A stretch of 64,000 nucleotides of DNA from Comamonas testosteroni (GCF_000761245.1 NZ_AWOR01000089.1:124001-188000); one strand, 5' to 3'; counted from the first letter of the stretch, positions 7,688-16,923 are shown. Notes: a model not told the origin generated them from the sequence alone. Translations and numbers: made by a program.

Positions 7688-10099
7688 ATGAACTTCGACT
7701 TCAGTGACGACCAGAACGCCTTGCGCAACGAGATACGCAAATTCCTGACGCGCGAATCGCCGCTGACGCAGGCGCGTGCCTTGCTCGAGGGCGAGGGTCA
7801 CCACGCCCAGGACGTATGGAGCGGCATGGCCCAGCTGGGTGTGACCAGCCTGATGCTGCCGCAGGACTGTGGCGGTATCGGCCTCGGCACCATGGAAATG
7901 TGCGTGGTGGCCGAAGAAGTGGGCCGCCAGCTTAGCCCCGTGCCTCTGGCATCGACCATGTATCTGGCAGTGCAGGCAGTCTTGCTATCTACACAGGAGC
8001 AGTCTGCGCAACGACGGCAATGGTTGCTGCCGGTTTCGGGTGGAAGCATTGGCTGCCTGGCAGCGCCGACGCACGGGCAAGAGCCCCCATACGGTCTGCC
8101 CCTGTTTGACGGCAAGACCTTGAAGGGCGATTGCCCGTTGGTGGCCGACGGCATGGCCGCGCAATGGGGTGTGGCGCTGGCGCGCAATGCGACAGGGGCG
8201 GATGTGCTGGTGGCCTTCAGGTGTGATGGCTCGGTGCAGCGTAAGAAACTCAAGACGCTGGATCCTTCCAAGCCCTATGCCTTGTTGCGCTTTGACGGCA
8301 CGGCGGCCGAGCAACTTGACGGAGCCAGAGGCGCTGCTCAGGTGCTGGCACGCGTGCGCAATCGTGCTGCCGTGATGCTGGCCTTTGAAGAGCTGGGAGC
8401 AGCCGACGCCGCGCTGGAGATGGCCTGCAGCTATGCCAGGGAGCGCAAGGCCTTTGGCCGCCCCATTGGGTCCTATCAGGGCATCAAGCACAAACTGGCC
8501 AATCTCTACACCAACAACCAGCTGGCCCGTGCGCATTGCTACTACGGAGCCTGGGCGCTGGCGGCAGACATGGCTCTGGCTGATGGTGCGCCCGAGTTGC
8601 CCGGCGCAGCCGCCGCAGCACGCGTGAGCAGCACTCAGGCGCTGTCGGATGCCGCGCAGGAAAACCTGCACACCCACGGCGGCATGGGCTATACATGGGA
8701 GCTGGATTGCCATCTGTTCTACCGCCGTGCGCGCCAGCAGGCCGTGGAGCTGGGCAGTATCCATGCCTGGCGCGAGCAGGTGGCGCTCGAGTTGCAAAAA
8801 CGGTTGCTCGCTGCAGCGCCGGCGGCGCCTGTACGGAGCGCGACCCAGGCCGACAGCCAGTCCATGGACTTTGGGGACACGCCCGAAGAAGCCGCCTTCC
8901 GCGCCGAATGCCGCGCCTGGCTGCAAGCCAATGCCGAGCCCAAGGCAAGTGCCGACGACTACTTCGGCCGTGACATGAATGCCGAGCAGCGCATGGAAGC
9001 CGCCCGGCTCTGGCAGGGCAAGAAGGCGGCAGCGGGTTTTGGTGCGATTACCTGGCCCAAGTTGCTGGGCGGCCGGGGCGGCACACCCATGCAGGAGCTG
9101 ATCTGGCGCCAGGAGGAGGGGCGGGCCAAAGTGCCCACGGGCATGTTCAATGTGAGCCTGGGCATGGTGCTGCCATCGGTGCTGGCACATGCCAGTCCCG
9201 AAGTGCTGGCCCTGCATGTGCCCCCGGCGCTGAGTGGAAAGAACCTTTGGTGCCAGCTGTTGAGCGAGCCGGGTGCCGGCTCCGATCTGGGCATGGTGCG
9301 CACACGTGCCGAGCGCGCGACCGATGGCCGCCAGGGATGGATCGTCAATGGCCAGAAGGTCTGGACCTCTCTGGCGCAGTTTGCCCAGTTTGGTCTGGTG
9401 CTGGCAAGGACCAATCCGCAGGCGAGCAAGTTTGAAGGGTTGACTACCTTCTTCCTCGATATGCGCTCGCCCGGCATTGCCGTGCGCCCGATTCGCCAGG
9501 CAGGCGGCGAGTCCGAGTTCAACGAGGTGTTCTTCGAGGACGTGTTCGTGCCCGATAGTCAGATGGTGGGCAAGCTGGGCGGTGGCTGGAAGGTCACGCT
9601 GACAGGCTTGATGGCAGAGCGCCTGGCCATTGGCGCAGTGATGCCGGCCGAGCTGTGGCGCACCACGGCTGGCCTTCTGGCCGATCATCGATTTGACGGC
9701 AAGCCGGCGCTGCAGGACGGTCGCCTGCGCGAGCGCTGGGCCGACCTCTATCTGAAGGAGCAGGCGCTATGGCTGCTGCAGTGCCGCGCGCTGACGGCGC
9801 TGAGCAAGGGGCGCCAGCCCGGCCCCGAGATGAGCGGTGCCAAGAACGTGGCAGCTGCCGCGCTGCAGTCCTTCAGCTATTTCGCCATCGACTTGCTGGG
9901 CGAGCGCGGCGTGCTGGCCGCCAGCGAACTTGGCGAGCGTTTTGCCATGGTGGAGCGCCTGTGGTTCGGCTCTGCCGGCATGCGCATTGCGGGCGGTACC
10001 GACGAGGTGGTGCTCAACAGCATTGGCGAACGCGTTCTGGGGCTGGCTGCCGAGCCCCGTGTGGACAAGGACCTTCCCTTCTGCGAACTGCTTGCCTAG
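7688..10099 (+). CDS. Fused double acyl-CoA dehydrogenase (FadE34/ChsE3-like)
   Basis: The 803-aa product holds two acyl-CoA dehydrogenase modules. Residues 1 to about 390 form the first, with ERKAFGRPIGSYQGIKH and a NLHTHGGMGYTWE helix but a worn middle beta-domain. From about residue 398 a second, fuller module begins, with LSEPGAGSDLG, IVNGQKVWTS and the closing GGTDEVVLNSIGERVLG. Steroid acyl-CoA dehydrogenases are usually alpha2beta2 heteromers of two unlike half-active subunits. Mycobacterial FadE34 (ChsE3) is the known single-chain version and acts on five-carbon side chains. By analogy this enzyme would desaturate a C24 bile-acid-type CoA ester. The start is an ATG after GGAGACAAAAAG. 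Confidence 0.88.
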   Translation: MNFDFSDDQNALRNEIRKFLTRESPLTQARALLEGEGHHAQDVWSGMAQLGVTSLMLPQDCGGIGLGTMEMCVVAEEVGRQLSPVPLASTMYLAVQAVLLSTQEQSAQRRQWLLPVSGGSIGCLAAPTHGQEPPYGLPLFDGKTLKGDCPLVADGMAAQWGVALARNATGADVLVAFRCDGSVQRKKLKTLDPSKPYALLRFDGTAAEQLDGARGAAQVLARVRNRAAVMLAFEELGAADAALEMACSYARERKAFGRPIGSYQGIKHKLANLYTNNQLARAHCYYGAWALAADMALADGAPELPGAAAAARVSSTQALSDAAQENLHTHGGMGYTWELDCHLFYRRARQQAVELGSIHAWREQVALELQKRLLAAAPAAPVRSATQADSQSMDFGDTPEEAAFRAECRAWLQANAEPKASADDYFGRDMNAEQRMEAARLWQGKKAAAGFGAITWPKLLGGRGGTPMQELIWRQEEGRAKVPTGMFNVSLGMVLPSVLAHASPEVLALHVPPALSGKNLWCQLLSEPGAGSDLGMVRTRAERATDGRQGWIVNGQKVWTSLAQFAQFGLVLARTNPQASKFEGLTTFFLDMRSPGIAVRPIRQAGGESEFNEVFFEDVFVPDSQMVGKLGGGWKVTLTGLMAERLAIGAVMPAELWRTTAGLLADHRFDGKPALQDGRLRERWADLYLKEQALWLLQCRALTALSKGRQPGPEMSGAKNVAAAALQSFSYFAIDLLGERGVLAASELGERFAMVERLWFGSAGMRIAGGTDEVVLNSIGERVLGLAAEPRVDKDLPFCELLA

Positions 10100-10106
10100 T
10101 GACTTG

Positions 10107-10139
10107 GCGCGGCACACCGCAATGTGCCGCGTCCTTTTT
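10107..10139 (+). terminator. Rho-independent terminator
   Basis: GCGGCACA (10109-10116) pairs with TGTGCCGC (10123-10130) around a six-base loop, followed by GTCCTTTTTA. It lies just after the fused acyl-CoA dehydrogenase and may partly separate the enzyme genes from the transporter. Confidence 0.8.
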
Positions 10140-10202
10140 ACTGGGCATACAAGGCTCGATTCAATCCACGTGGCGGAGATCACGTTTTTCAGGAGACAGG
10201 AA

Positions 10203-11561
10203 ATGAGTGCATCTGCTGCGGACCGAGTGCCGCAAGCTGCTTCGGCCAGGGTGAGGCCGGCGAGCAATGTGACGGGCTGGCGTCGTCACTATCTGCTGCT
10301 GGTGCTGTTGCTCGTCTATGGCGTGAGCATGATAGACCGTCAGATCATGGGCGTGCTGATTCAGCCCATCAAGCAGGAGATGGGGGTTTCGGACAGCGCC
10401 ATGGGCCTGCTCACGGGTCTGGCCTTTGCTTTGTTCTACAGCATTCTGGCCGTCCCCTTTGGCCGCTTTGCCGACCGTACCAACCGCCGCAACCTGATTG
10501 CCTGGTGCTGCGCCGGCTGGAGCGTTGCCACGGGTTTTTGCGGCATGGCGGTGGGCTTTTGGAGCCTGACGGCCGCTCGTGTGGGCGTGGCTGTGGGCGA
10601 GGCTGGCAGCACGGCGGCATCGACCACCATGATCGCCGACGTCTACCCGCCCGAGCAGCGCAGCCGAGCCATGAGCGTGTTCAGCCTGGGCCCGCATCTG
10701 GGATCGCTGGTGGGTCTGGGCGTGGGAGCCTGGATTGCCCAGCACCATGGTTGGCGTACGGCCTTTTTGTGGCTGTCTGTGCCCGGCGTTCTGATCGCTT
10801 TGATGCTGCGCTTGACTTGCCGTGAGCCCTTGCGCGGCGCGCAGGAAGGTCGTGCCGTGGTGCAGGCAGCAACCGAGAAGTTCAGCGAGGTGATGTCGGC
10901 CCTGGTGCGCAACAAGGCGTTCGTGGGGCTGGGGCTGGCCAGCATGCTGATGGCGTTCTCGGGCTATGCGATCGGCATGTGGAATACCGCGTTTTTGGTG
11001 CGCTCCCATGGCCTTGAGCTCAAGGACGCTGGCGCGATCATGGGATTTATCGGCGGGCCGGGGGCGATTTTTGGGGCTTTGCTCAGCGGCTGGGTCACCG
11101 ATCTGATGGCAAGGAGGAATGTGCGCTGGCAGATTGGCGTTCCGGTTCTGGGTACGCTGATTTCGATTCCGCTGGGGCTGGCTTTCTATCTGAATGACTC
11201 TGCGGGACAGTGGACGCTGGCCGGCGTGCAGATTCCGCATGCGATTGCCTACTACGGCTTGTTCGCCATCTTCTCCAGCTTCTGGACCGCGCCGGTGTTT
11301 GCTGCACTGACCAATGTGATTGCCTCCAGCCGTCTGGCGACTTCGCTGTCCATCTACAACCTGCTGCTGACTGCAGTTGGCGGTGGTCTGGGACCTCTGG
11401 CGGTGGGTCTGCTCAGCGATGCATTCATCGTTCGGGCGGGTAGTGAATCGCTGCGCTGGGCGCTGGTTTGCATGCTCGCCTTTTATGCGCTTGCGCTGCT
11501 GATCTATGTCTGGACCATCAAGCCCTATGCATCGATGGTGACTGCGAAAAAGATCGCTTGA
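10203..11561 (+). CDS. MFS transporter (spinster-like), copy 1
   Basis: The 452-aa product shows about twelve hydrophobic segments. TM1 carries the acid-arginine pair IDRQIMGVLIQPIKQEMG, and the loop after TM2 holds the MFS motif A (GRFADRTNRRNLIAW). It is an inner-membrane secondary carrier. Two close relatives lie at 14788-16107 and 19130-20473. Its place between beta-oxidation genes and a CoA ligase suggests uptake of a steroid acid, but a degradation intermediate is equally possible. The ATG at 10203 has AGGAGACAGGAA upstream. A short cytoplasmic N-terminal tail precedes TM1. Confidence 0.88.
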   Translation: MSASAADRVPQAASARVRPASNVTGWRRHYLLLVLLLVYGVSMIDRQIMGVLIQPIKQEMGVSDSAMGLLTGLAFALFYSILAVPFGRFADRTNRRNLIAWCCAGWSVATGFCGMAVGFWSLTAARVGVAVGEAGSTAASTTMIADVYPPEQRSRAMSVFSLGPHLGSLVGLGVGAWIAQHHGWRTAFLWLSVPGVLIALMLRLTCREPLRGAQEGRAVVQAATEKFSEVMSALVRNKAFVGLGLASMLMAFSGYAIGMWNTAFLVRSHGLELKDAGAIMGFIGGPGAIFGALLSGWVTDLMARRNVRWQIGVPVLGTLISIPLGLAFYLNDSAGQWTLAGVQIPHAIAYYGLFAIFSSFWTAPVFAALTNVIASSRLATSLSIYNLLLTAVGGGLGPLAVGLLSDAFIVRAGSESLRWALVCMLAFYALALLIYVWTIKPYASMVTAKKIA

Positions 11562-11825
11562 GGCGATCTGGAAGAAGGCGATGGAGTGAACTTTCGCTGA
11601 GATTCTGATTTTTTCGATCAGGCCTCGGGAAATGCCTTGGCGCCAGATTTTTAAGGGTAGGTGCTGTTGGGTGTGGCTTGCCTATCTGCGAGCATGCACC
11701 CACGAAACCACAAGGGTCTGCACCAGGTTCAAGTGGACGATGAATGTGGACAGACCGTCGTCGAGCATTGCAGCACCTGCGGGACAAGTGGATTCGTAGA
11801 ACGGGAAGACAGACGGAGACAAGAG

Positions 11826-13451
11826 ATGACACGGACCTTCAATCTGGCCGATATTTTCGAGTTGGTGGTGCAAGCTGTGCCGGATCGCATTGCCTTTGGC
11901 TGCGGCAGCCAGAAGCTCAGCTTCAAGCAGCTCGATGAGCGAGCCAATCAGCTGGGCAGTGCGCTGCGTGCGCGTGGCATAGGACGGGGCGACAACGTCG
12001 GCATCCAGCTCTACAACTGCGCCGAGTATCTGGAGGCCTTTTTCGCCTGCAGCAAGATCGGAGCCGTGCCGGTCAACGTCAACTATCGCTATGTGGCCGA
12101 TGAACTTCAGGGGCTGTTCAACAGCCTGGATCTGCGCGGCCTGGTCTATGGCGCGGACTTCGATGCGTCGGTGCTGGAAGTCATTGCCTTGGTGCCCACT
12201 TTGCGCCTGGCGCTGCGGGTTGGCGAGGAGCGTCATGGCCTGCCCAGGACAGTGCAACCCTACGAACGCGTGCTGGCCGAAGGTGGACGGGAGCTCACGG
12301 ACTCCGAGCGCAGCGAAGACGATATCTTCATGCTCTGCACCGGCGGCACCACGGGGCTGCCCAAGGGCGTGATGTGGCCGCATAAATCCTTGTTCATGGG
12401 AGCCTTGGGCGGTGGCGGCTATTACTTTCGCCGACCTCCCATCGAAAAGCCGGAGGAGCTGCTGCAGCTGGTGCCCAACGGCCCGGCGCTGGCCTATCTG
12501 GCGGTGGCCCCGCTCATGCATGGCGCAGCCATGTGGGCCACCCTGATCAGCCTGTTTTCCGGGCATCCGGTCTATGTGAACGATCGCAAGCACTTTGATC
12601 CCGTACACATGCTGGATCTGATCGAGCATCACCAGATCAATGTGATGGCCGTGGTTGGCGATGCCATGGCCTTGCCCATCATCCAGGCGCTGGAGAAAAA
12701 CCCCGGGCGCTGGCCTCTGAAGTCACTGATGATCTTCGGCAACGGCGGTGCCGTGTTTTCGCGTCATCTGCAGGAGCGGCTGCTGCTGCAGGTGCCTCAT
12801 CTGGTGCTCAACAACGGCATGGCCAGCTCCGAATCCGGTGTCTTGGGCGGAGGGGAGAAAACGCCCGAGGGCGAAGGCTTTATGCGCATCGCGCCGCGTC
12901 CCGACCTCAGCGTGATCTCCGAAGATCTGCGCATTCTGACTCAGTCAGGGGAGGAGGGCATTCTTTCGCGCCGTGGTCATATGCCCCTGGGCTATTACGG
13001 AGATCCCAAGAAAACGGCCGAGACCTTTGTGATGGTCGAGGGCAGTCGCTGGGTGTTGACAGGGGACAGGGCCCGCATCGACACCACGGGTGAATATGTG
13101 GTGCTGGGCCGTGGCTCGCAGTGCATCAACACAGGAGGCGAGAAGGTCTACCCCGAAGAGGTGGAGGAAACCGCGCGCCGCTACCCGCCGGTTCAGGATG
13201 TGGTGGTCGTGGGCCTTGCTGACGAGCGCTGGGGCAGCAAGGTGGTGGCTGTGGTGCAGGTGCAGCAGGGCCACGAGTTCGATCTGCAGGAGTTTGAAAA
13301 GATCTGCCGCAGCAATCTGTCGGGCTACAAGCTGCCGCGTGCCGTGTATCTGGTCCCGGAAGTCAAGCGCAGCCCGGCAGGCAAGGCGGATTACCGTTGG
13401 GCCAAGGCCTATGCGGCGGAGCATGAACCGTTGAGCGCCATAGAGGCCTGA
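11826..13451 (+). CDS. Acyl-CoA synthetase (FadD19-like AMP-binding enzyme)
   Basis: The 541-aa product is a class I adenylate-forming ligase. The P-loop-like motif is FMLCTGGTTGLPKGVMW near residue 175; the GGTTG(M/L)PKGVMW form is typical of the FadD19/FadD17 steroid branch. GDRARIDTTGEYVVLGR is the hinge, and SPAGKADYRW near the end carries the catalytic lysine. It would activate a steroid side-chain carboxylate to its CoA ester using ATP. It closes the first forward gene run, and a strong terminator follows at 13521. A half-site of the regulon motif (GGACGATG, 11735-11742) lies about 85 bp upstream. The ATG at 11826 is preceded by CGGAGACAAGAG. Confidence 0.88.
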   Translation: MTRTFNLADIFELVVQAVPDRIAFGCGSQKLSFKQLDERANQLGSALRARGIGRGDNVGIQLYNCAEYLEAFFACSKIGAVPVNVNYRYVADELQGLFNSLDLRGLVYGADFDASVLEVIALVPTLRLALRVGEERHGLPRTVQPYERVLAEGGRELTDSERSEDDIFMLCTGGTTGLPKGVMWPHKSLFMGALGGGGYYFRRPPIEKPEELLQLVPNGPALAYLAVAPLMHGAAMWATLISLFSGHPVYVNDRKHFDPVHMLDLIEHHQINVMAVVGDAMALPIIQALEKNPGRWPLKSLMIFGNGGAVFSRHLQERLLLQVPHLVLNNGMASSESGVLGGGEKTPEGEGFMRIAPRPDLSVISEDLRILTQSGEEGILSRRGHMPLGYYGDPKKTAETFVMVEGSRWVLTGDRARIDTTGEYVVLGRGSQCINTGGEKVYPEEVEETARRYPPVQDVVVVGLADERWGSKVVAVVQVQQGHEFDLQEFEKICRSNLSGYKLPRAVYLVPEVKRSPAGKADYRWAKAYAAEHEPLSAIEA

Positions 13452-13520
13452 ACCGGAGGGAAGAGCAGTTACAGACCGCACAAAGGATACCCTGTTCGTC
13501 GCGCCCGACGACGGGATTTA

Positions 13521-13547
13521 AAGGAGGCCCCGGCCTCCTTCTTTTTT
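13521..13547. terminator. Terminator between convergent genes
   Basis: AAGGAGGCC and GGCCTCCTT form a perfect nine-base stem (13521-13540), then CTTTTTTA. It stands between the CoA ligase (+) and the small periplasmic protein (-). Confidence 0.85.
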
Positions 13548-13551
13548 ATCT

Positions 13552-13986
13552 TCAGCGTGGCGCAGCGCAGATCCGGCGCGCCGTCTTCTCTGACTTCAGC
13601 GCCACAAAGGCCTTGGCCCGCGTGTCATAGCGGTGTGCAATCACATACTGGCTGCAGCGATCCGAATAGCGCGCGCAGGTCTGCATGGCAATGCAAAGAT
13701 GGGGCCCGTTTGCCCAGACCTTGGCGGGCGGCCGGTCGTAAATGCCTTCGTACAGCGTCTGCTCCTGCGCTCCTTCGTCATTCCATCTGGCCACGATTTC
13801 AGAAGAGAAATGGTCAAAGCCTGCGCTGCTGTAGCCCACCTCGTAGTCAATCGTGCCCAGCCTGGTGATGGAAGTGCGGCCTGTGACCTGCTGTTCCCAG
13901 GCCGTAGCTTCCTGCGCGCTGCAAGGCATGACGCAAAAGCTCAGCAGCATGAGCCACGTCGGGATACGGAACTTGCGCAAATGCAT
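13552..13986 (-). CDS. Small exported protein of unknown function
   Basis: This is a 144-aa protein I do not recognise. It begins with a Sec signal peptide (RKFRIPTWLMLLSFCVMPCSA, cleavage expected near residue 24), so the mature form should be periplasmic. The mature part has several cysteines in its second half (CIAMQTC, DRC, a terminal RRIC) that could form disulfides. It is convergent with the CoA ligase and has no visible operon partner. No link to steroid metabolism can be drawn from the sequence. Confidence 0.7.
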   Translation of the reverse strand: MHLRKFRIPTWLMLLSFCVMPCSAQEATAWEQQVTGRTSITRLGTIDYEVGYSSAGFDHFSSEIVARWNDEGAQEQTLYEGIYDRPPAKVWANGPHLCIAMQTCARYSDRCSQYVIAHRYDTRAKAFVALKSEKTARRICAAPR

Positions 13987-14160
13987 GGGGTATGGACATG
14001 GAAGATGACGGGGTCACTATATCGCTGGCATCTGCATGGCGTGGACACGATCTGCTGATGGGCATGCTCGAGGCGCATGGTTGGGGCGCCTGGTCGAGGC
14101 GCCCGATCTCTGCGAAGGAGGCCAGGGAGTATGGCGGCTTGCAAGCAGGGCGGGCCTGGC

Positions 14161-14185
14161 AAGGCAAGGCAAGGCAAGGCAAGGC
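14161..14185 (+). repeat. Tandem pentanucleotide repeat (AAGGC)5
   Basis: Five perfect AAGGC units occur in a stretch with no convincing gene. The region from about 13987 to 14364 holds this repeat and a regulon palindrome and is otherwise featureless. Such a repeat can slip and vary in copy number between strains. Confidence 0.9.
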
Positions 14186-14201
14186 CTATGAGGGTTAGGT
14201 A

Positions 14202-14219
14202 ATCGTCCGTTGGGACGAT
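14202..14219. promoter_or_regulatory. Putative steroid-regulon palindrome, site 2 (perfect)
   Basis: ATCGTCC-GTTG-GGACGAT is a perfect 7-bp inverted repeat with a 4-bp spacer, the best copy in the window. The first gene downstream is the decayed flavin monooxygenase and then the MFS transporter at 14788, so the site probably once served the monooxygenase. Confidence 0.65.
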
Positions 14220-14364
14220 GTGAGGGCGGCTGCTCATGACCACGATGCTCAAGGCGGCGCTATCGAGCTGGACATGGATGCGGCCGCAATCTCATCCTCT
14301 GCTTTTCAGCCTGCGTCTGATGGGCCCGGAGGTTTGTCCAAGCGTCATTGAAAAGGGCGGAGGC

Positions 14365-14604
14365 ATGTCCATGAAAAATGAATCGACGGCAAGCAAGGTG
14401 GCCACGTGGGAGCCGGCAACAGCGGCGTGGTATGGGCCAAGGTGCTCGGCCAGCAAGGGCTGGATGTGGCGGTGTTCGAGACGGGCAGCCAGCTGGGCGG
14501 GCTATGGATTTTCGGCAACGACAACGGTATGAGTTCCATCTGCCGCTCTCTGAACATCAACACCAGCACCAGCACCAGCACCAGCAACAGCACCAGCAAC
14601 AGCA
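14365..14604 (+). pseudogene. Decayed flavin-containing monooxygenase, N-terminal remnant
   Basis: A good ribosome binding site (GGGCGGAGG) precedes ATG codons at 14365 and 14371. After KVA the frame breaks: adding one base near 14405 would restore VGAGNSGVVWAKVLGQQG, a dinucleotide-binding start, followed by VFETGSQLGGLWIFG and SSICRSLNINTS. These match the opening of FMO / Baeyer-Villiger-type monooxygenases. Homology ends where a hexamer repeat (ACCAGC and variants, 14562-14604) begins, and nothing recognisable of the remaining several hundred residues follows. The gene is therefore frameshifted and truncated. Confidence 0.7.
14562..14604 (+). repeat. Tandem ACCAGC/AACAGC hexamer repeat
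   Basis: About seven imperfect copies of A(C/A)CAGC occur exactly where similarity to flavin monooxygenases stops. In the relic frame it reads as a Thr-Ser-Asn-Ser low-complexity run. Slippage or recombination at this repeat may have accompanied the truncation. Confidence 0.8.
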
Positions 14605-14787
14605 TGGTGCAGTTGCCGGACTGCCCATGAGCGACTGCGTGGCGGTGCTGCAGGCGTCTGCGGGTCAGTGCGGCATGGCGCTGCACATCAGGGTGTGAGA
14701 CGCGCACAAAGACCTGCTCCCGCGCTCCTCGCGTCCGAGGGTAGGCAACGCTGCTGAGGCGTGAGCAGCGGCGAGAGCCATGACGTG

Positions 14788-16107
14788 ATGCAAAAAACCA
14801 AGAAAACAATGACAAACAACAATCATCAAAGCTCATCAAGAGTGTATGTGCTGGCGCTGCTGACGGCCCTGTCTGCCCTGACCTTCATGGACCGGCAGAT
14901 CCTGGCTGTGCTGCTGCAGCCCATCAAGCAGGAGTTCGGCTTCTCGGACTTGCAGATCGGCCTGATCACCGGACTCGGTTTTGCGCTGACTTTCGCAGTG
15001 CTGGGCATTCCTCTGGGACGACTGGCAGACAGACAAGAGCGCCGCAGCCTGATTGCCTGGTGCCGTGGCGTTGGTGGCAGCGTTGCGGCGCTGGGCGCGC
15101 TGGCCACTGGTTCGGGTGGACTGACTGCATCGCGCGCCGGTGCCGCATTGGGGGATGCCGGTGGCGGCGCTGCGTCCATGTCCATCCTGGCAGATCTGTA
15201 CAAGCCCCATGAGCGCTCGCGTGCCATGAGTGTTTTTGGTGTCGGCAATGCGATGGGCGCCTTGCTGGCCTTGCTTCTGGGGCCGTTGTTTGCCGAGTGG
15301 TGGGGGTGGCGTGTGACCATGGTCATCATCGGTGTGGCCATCATGGTCCTGTCCCTGGTGCTGCGCCTGAGTATCAGCGAGCCCGTTCGGGCCATCCCGC
15401 AGGTGATCTCCGACCCACAGGACGGCGGCCGGCAGCAGGCCAAATCTGCCGTCGCCTTGATATGGAAAGAGCCGGTGACCCGGTTTTTAATCGTGGGCGC
15501 TGCTTGTGTCCTGATCGCGGGAATCTCGATCGGTGCCTGGAATGTGGCGTTGCTTGCGCGGCGTTTCGATCTCAGTCTCAAACAGGCGGGGACCATTTCT
15601 GCAGGGGCCGCTGTGCTCTCGGTCTCGGGCAGCCTGTTCTCTGGCTGGTTGACGGACCGGCTGGCGCGCAGCGATGTGCGCTGGCAGATTCGCATCCCCG
15701 TGATCGGAACCAGCCTGGCCATGGTGCTGGGTTTCGGCTATCTGCTGGTGGGCTCGGACATGTTCATGCTGTCCATGGCCTGCATGTTGATGTATTCGTT
15801 CTTCACATCCTGGTGGGCTCCGGCCACCTACGCGGCCCTGAGTCTGGTCGTGCCGACCGAGCGGCGAGCCACGGCCAGCGCCATGGTGCTGATGGCCGGA
15901 GCCCTGCTGGGCAACGGAGTGGGGCCTATCGTGGCCGGCTGGCTCAGTGATGTGCTCAACGCCGTTGCGCCCGGCCAAGGCCTGCGCTATGCCATGGCGA
16001 TCATGATGTGCACGCTGTTGCCGGCGGTATGGGCGTTTTACCGTGCTCTGCAGCATTACCCCGGCGCCTATCGCAAGGCCCACGCACCCGTGGCCGTTGC
16101 CGCATAA
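14788..16107 (+). CDS. MFS transporter (spinster-like), copy 2
   Basis: The product is about 439 aa with twelve predicted membrane spans. TM1 has FMDRQILAVLLQPIKQEFG and motif A is GRLADRQERRSLIAW. It is clearly paralogous to the transporters at 10203 and 19130. The start is uncertain: ATG at 14788 is used, a GTG at 14761 or an ATG at 14809 are alternatives, and none has a strong ribosome binding site. It lies downstream of the flavin monooxygenase relic, so it may be the survivor of an operon that lost its enzyme. The EthD-like gene follows after 11 bp and is probably co-transcribed. Confidence 0.85.
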   Translation: MQKTKKTMTNNNHQSSSRVYVLALLTALSALTFMDRQILAVLLQPIKQEFGFSDLQIGLITGLGFALTFAVLGIPLGRLADRQERRSLIAWCRGVGGSVAALGALATGSGGLTASRAGAALGDAGGGAASMSILADLYKPHERSRAMSVFGVGNAMGALLALLLGPLFAEWWGWRVTMVIIGVAIMVLSLVLRLSISEPVRAIPQVISDPQDGGRQQAKSAVALIWKEPVTRFLIVGAACVLIAGISIGAWNVALLARRFDLSLKQAGTISAGAAVLSVSGSLFSGWLTDRLARSDVRWQIRIPVIGTSLAMVLGFGYLLVGSDMFMLSMACMLMYSFFTSWWAPATYAALSLVVPTERRATASAMVLMAGALLGNGVGPIVAGWLSDVLNAVAPGQGLRYAMAIMMCTLLPAVWAFYRALQHYPGAYRKAHAPVAVAA

Positions 16108-16118
16108 AGGCGGAAGAA

Positions 16119-16829
16119 GTGAGCGAGAAGGATTCTTGCGTCGTCTGGAAGATGATCTATCTGGCGCGGCGCAACCCGGCGCTGCGCCCGGAGGAATTCG
16201 CGCAGGCCTGGCGCGAGCATTCCGCGCTGGGCCGTCTGTGCCGCAACGTGGGTCAGCGCGTCAAGGCCGTGGCCCAGTGCTCACGACATCTGCAGGCAGG
16301 TGCCGCAGAGCTGAACAAGGACTATGACGGCGTCAACCTCATGGTGCTGGCACAGCGCGAAGCAGGCTCTGCGATCTGGTGCGACCCGGAAACCCTGGCC
16401 GTCATGCGTCCCGACGAGCCGCGCGTGTTTGCCGACTATGTGCGCAATTTCTCGCTGCTATGCCGTCAGCAGGTGTTGCGTGGCAGCCTGTGCGTAGATG
16501 TCCTGCCGCAGCAAAAGCAAGTCATGCTGATCGGCTTTTTGCAGCGCAGCGACGTCTGGCGTGGTGCTGCGGCCTTGCCGGAGATTTGTCCACCGCAGTG
16601 GCAAAGCGCTGCTCTGGGCCAGGCCAGCCGCATTGTCTGCAACACCATCGATGAGCAGCCACCTTCCGGCTACGGCTACCGCCATGTGGTCGAGTGGTGG
16701 TTTGACTCGGTGGAGCAGGCGCAGGCGGCAGCGGCTTCACTCGATGTCTCGGCCCATGCGCAGGACGGCGAGCTTGGCTGGGGCGAACATGTCTTCATGC
16801 TGACAGAGGTGACGCACGCCAGACCTTGA
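16119..16829 (+). CDS. EthD-like dimeric alpha/beta-barrel protein
   Basis: The product is 236 aa from a GTG start, chosen because AAAGGCGGAAG stands just upstream and the MFS gene ends 11 bp before. The N-terminal stretch RRNPALRPEEFAQAWREHS is the EthD-type signature, and a second, weaker ferredoxin-like half seems to follow from about residue 130. EthD-like proteins often sit beside cytochrome P450 or degradation genes and some are small isomerases or cyclases, but their reactions are mostly unknown. I infer only that it belongs with the MFS gene in the steroid island. Confidence 0.7.
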   Translation: MSEKDSCVVWKMIYLARRNPALRPEEFAQAWREHSALGRLCRNVGQRVKAVAQCSRHLQAGAAELNKDYDGVNLMVLAQREAGSAIWCDPETLAVMRPDEPRVFADYVRNFSLLCRQQVLRGSLCVDVLPQQKQVMLIGFLQRSDVWRGAAALPEICPPQWQSAALGQASRIVCNTIDEQPPSGYGYRHVVEWWFDSVEQAQAAAASLDVSAHAQDGELGWGEHVFMLTEVTHARP

Positions 16830-16842
16830 GGACCTGAAAAAA

Positions 16843-16923
16843 TAGTAGCTTCTTGCGCTTTATGAATAAGGATTTCAATATGTTTTGTATTGAATTTCCT
16901 TTTGGATAAAGCGCTGGCAGCTA
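16843..16923. repeat. Dispersed Comamonas-type imperfect inverted repeat, copy 2
   Basis: The arms are TAGTAGCTTCTTGCGCTT (16843-16860) and AAAGCGCTGGCAGCTA (16908-16923), around an AT-rich core with its own small repeat (TTTCAATATG and TATTGAA). It belongs to the same family as 432-507, 36880-36972 and 57325-57402. Confidence 0.7.
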
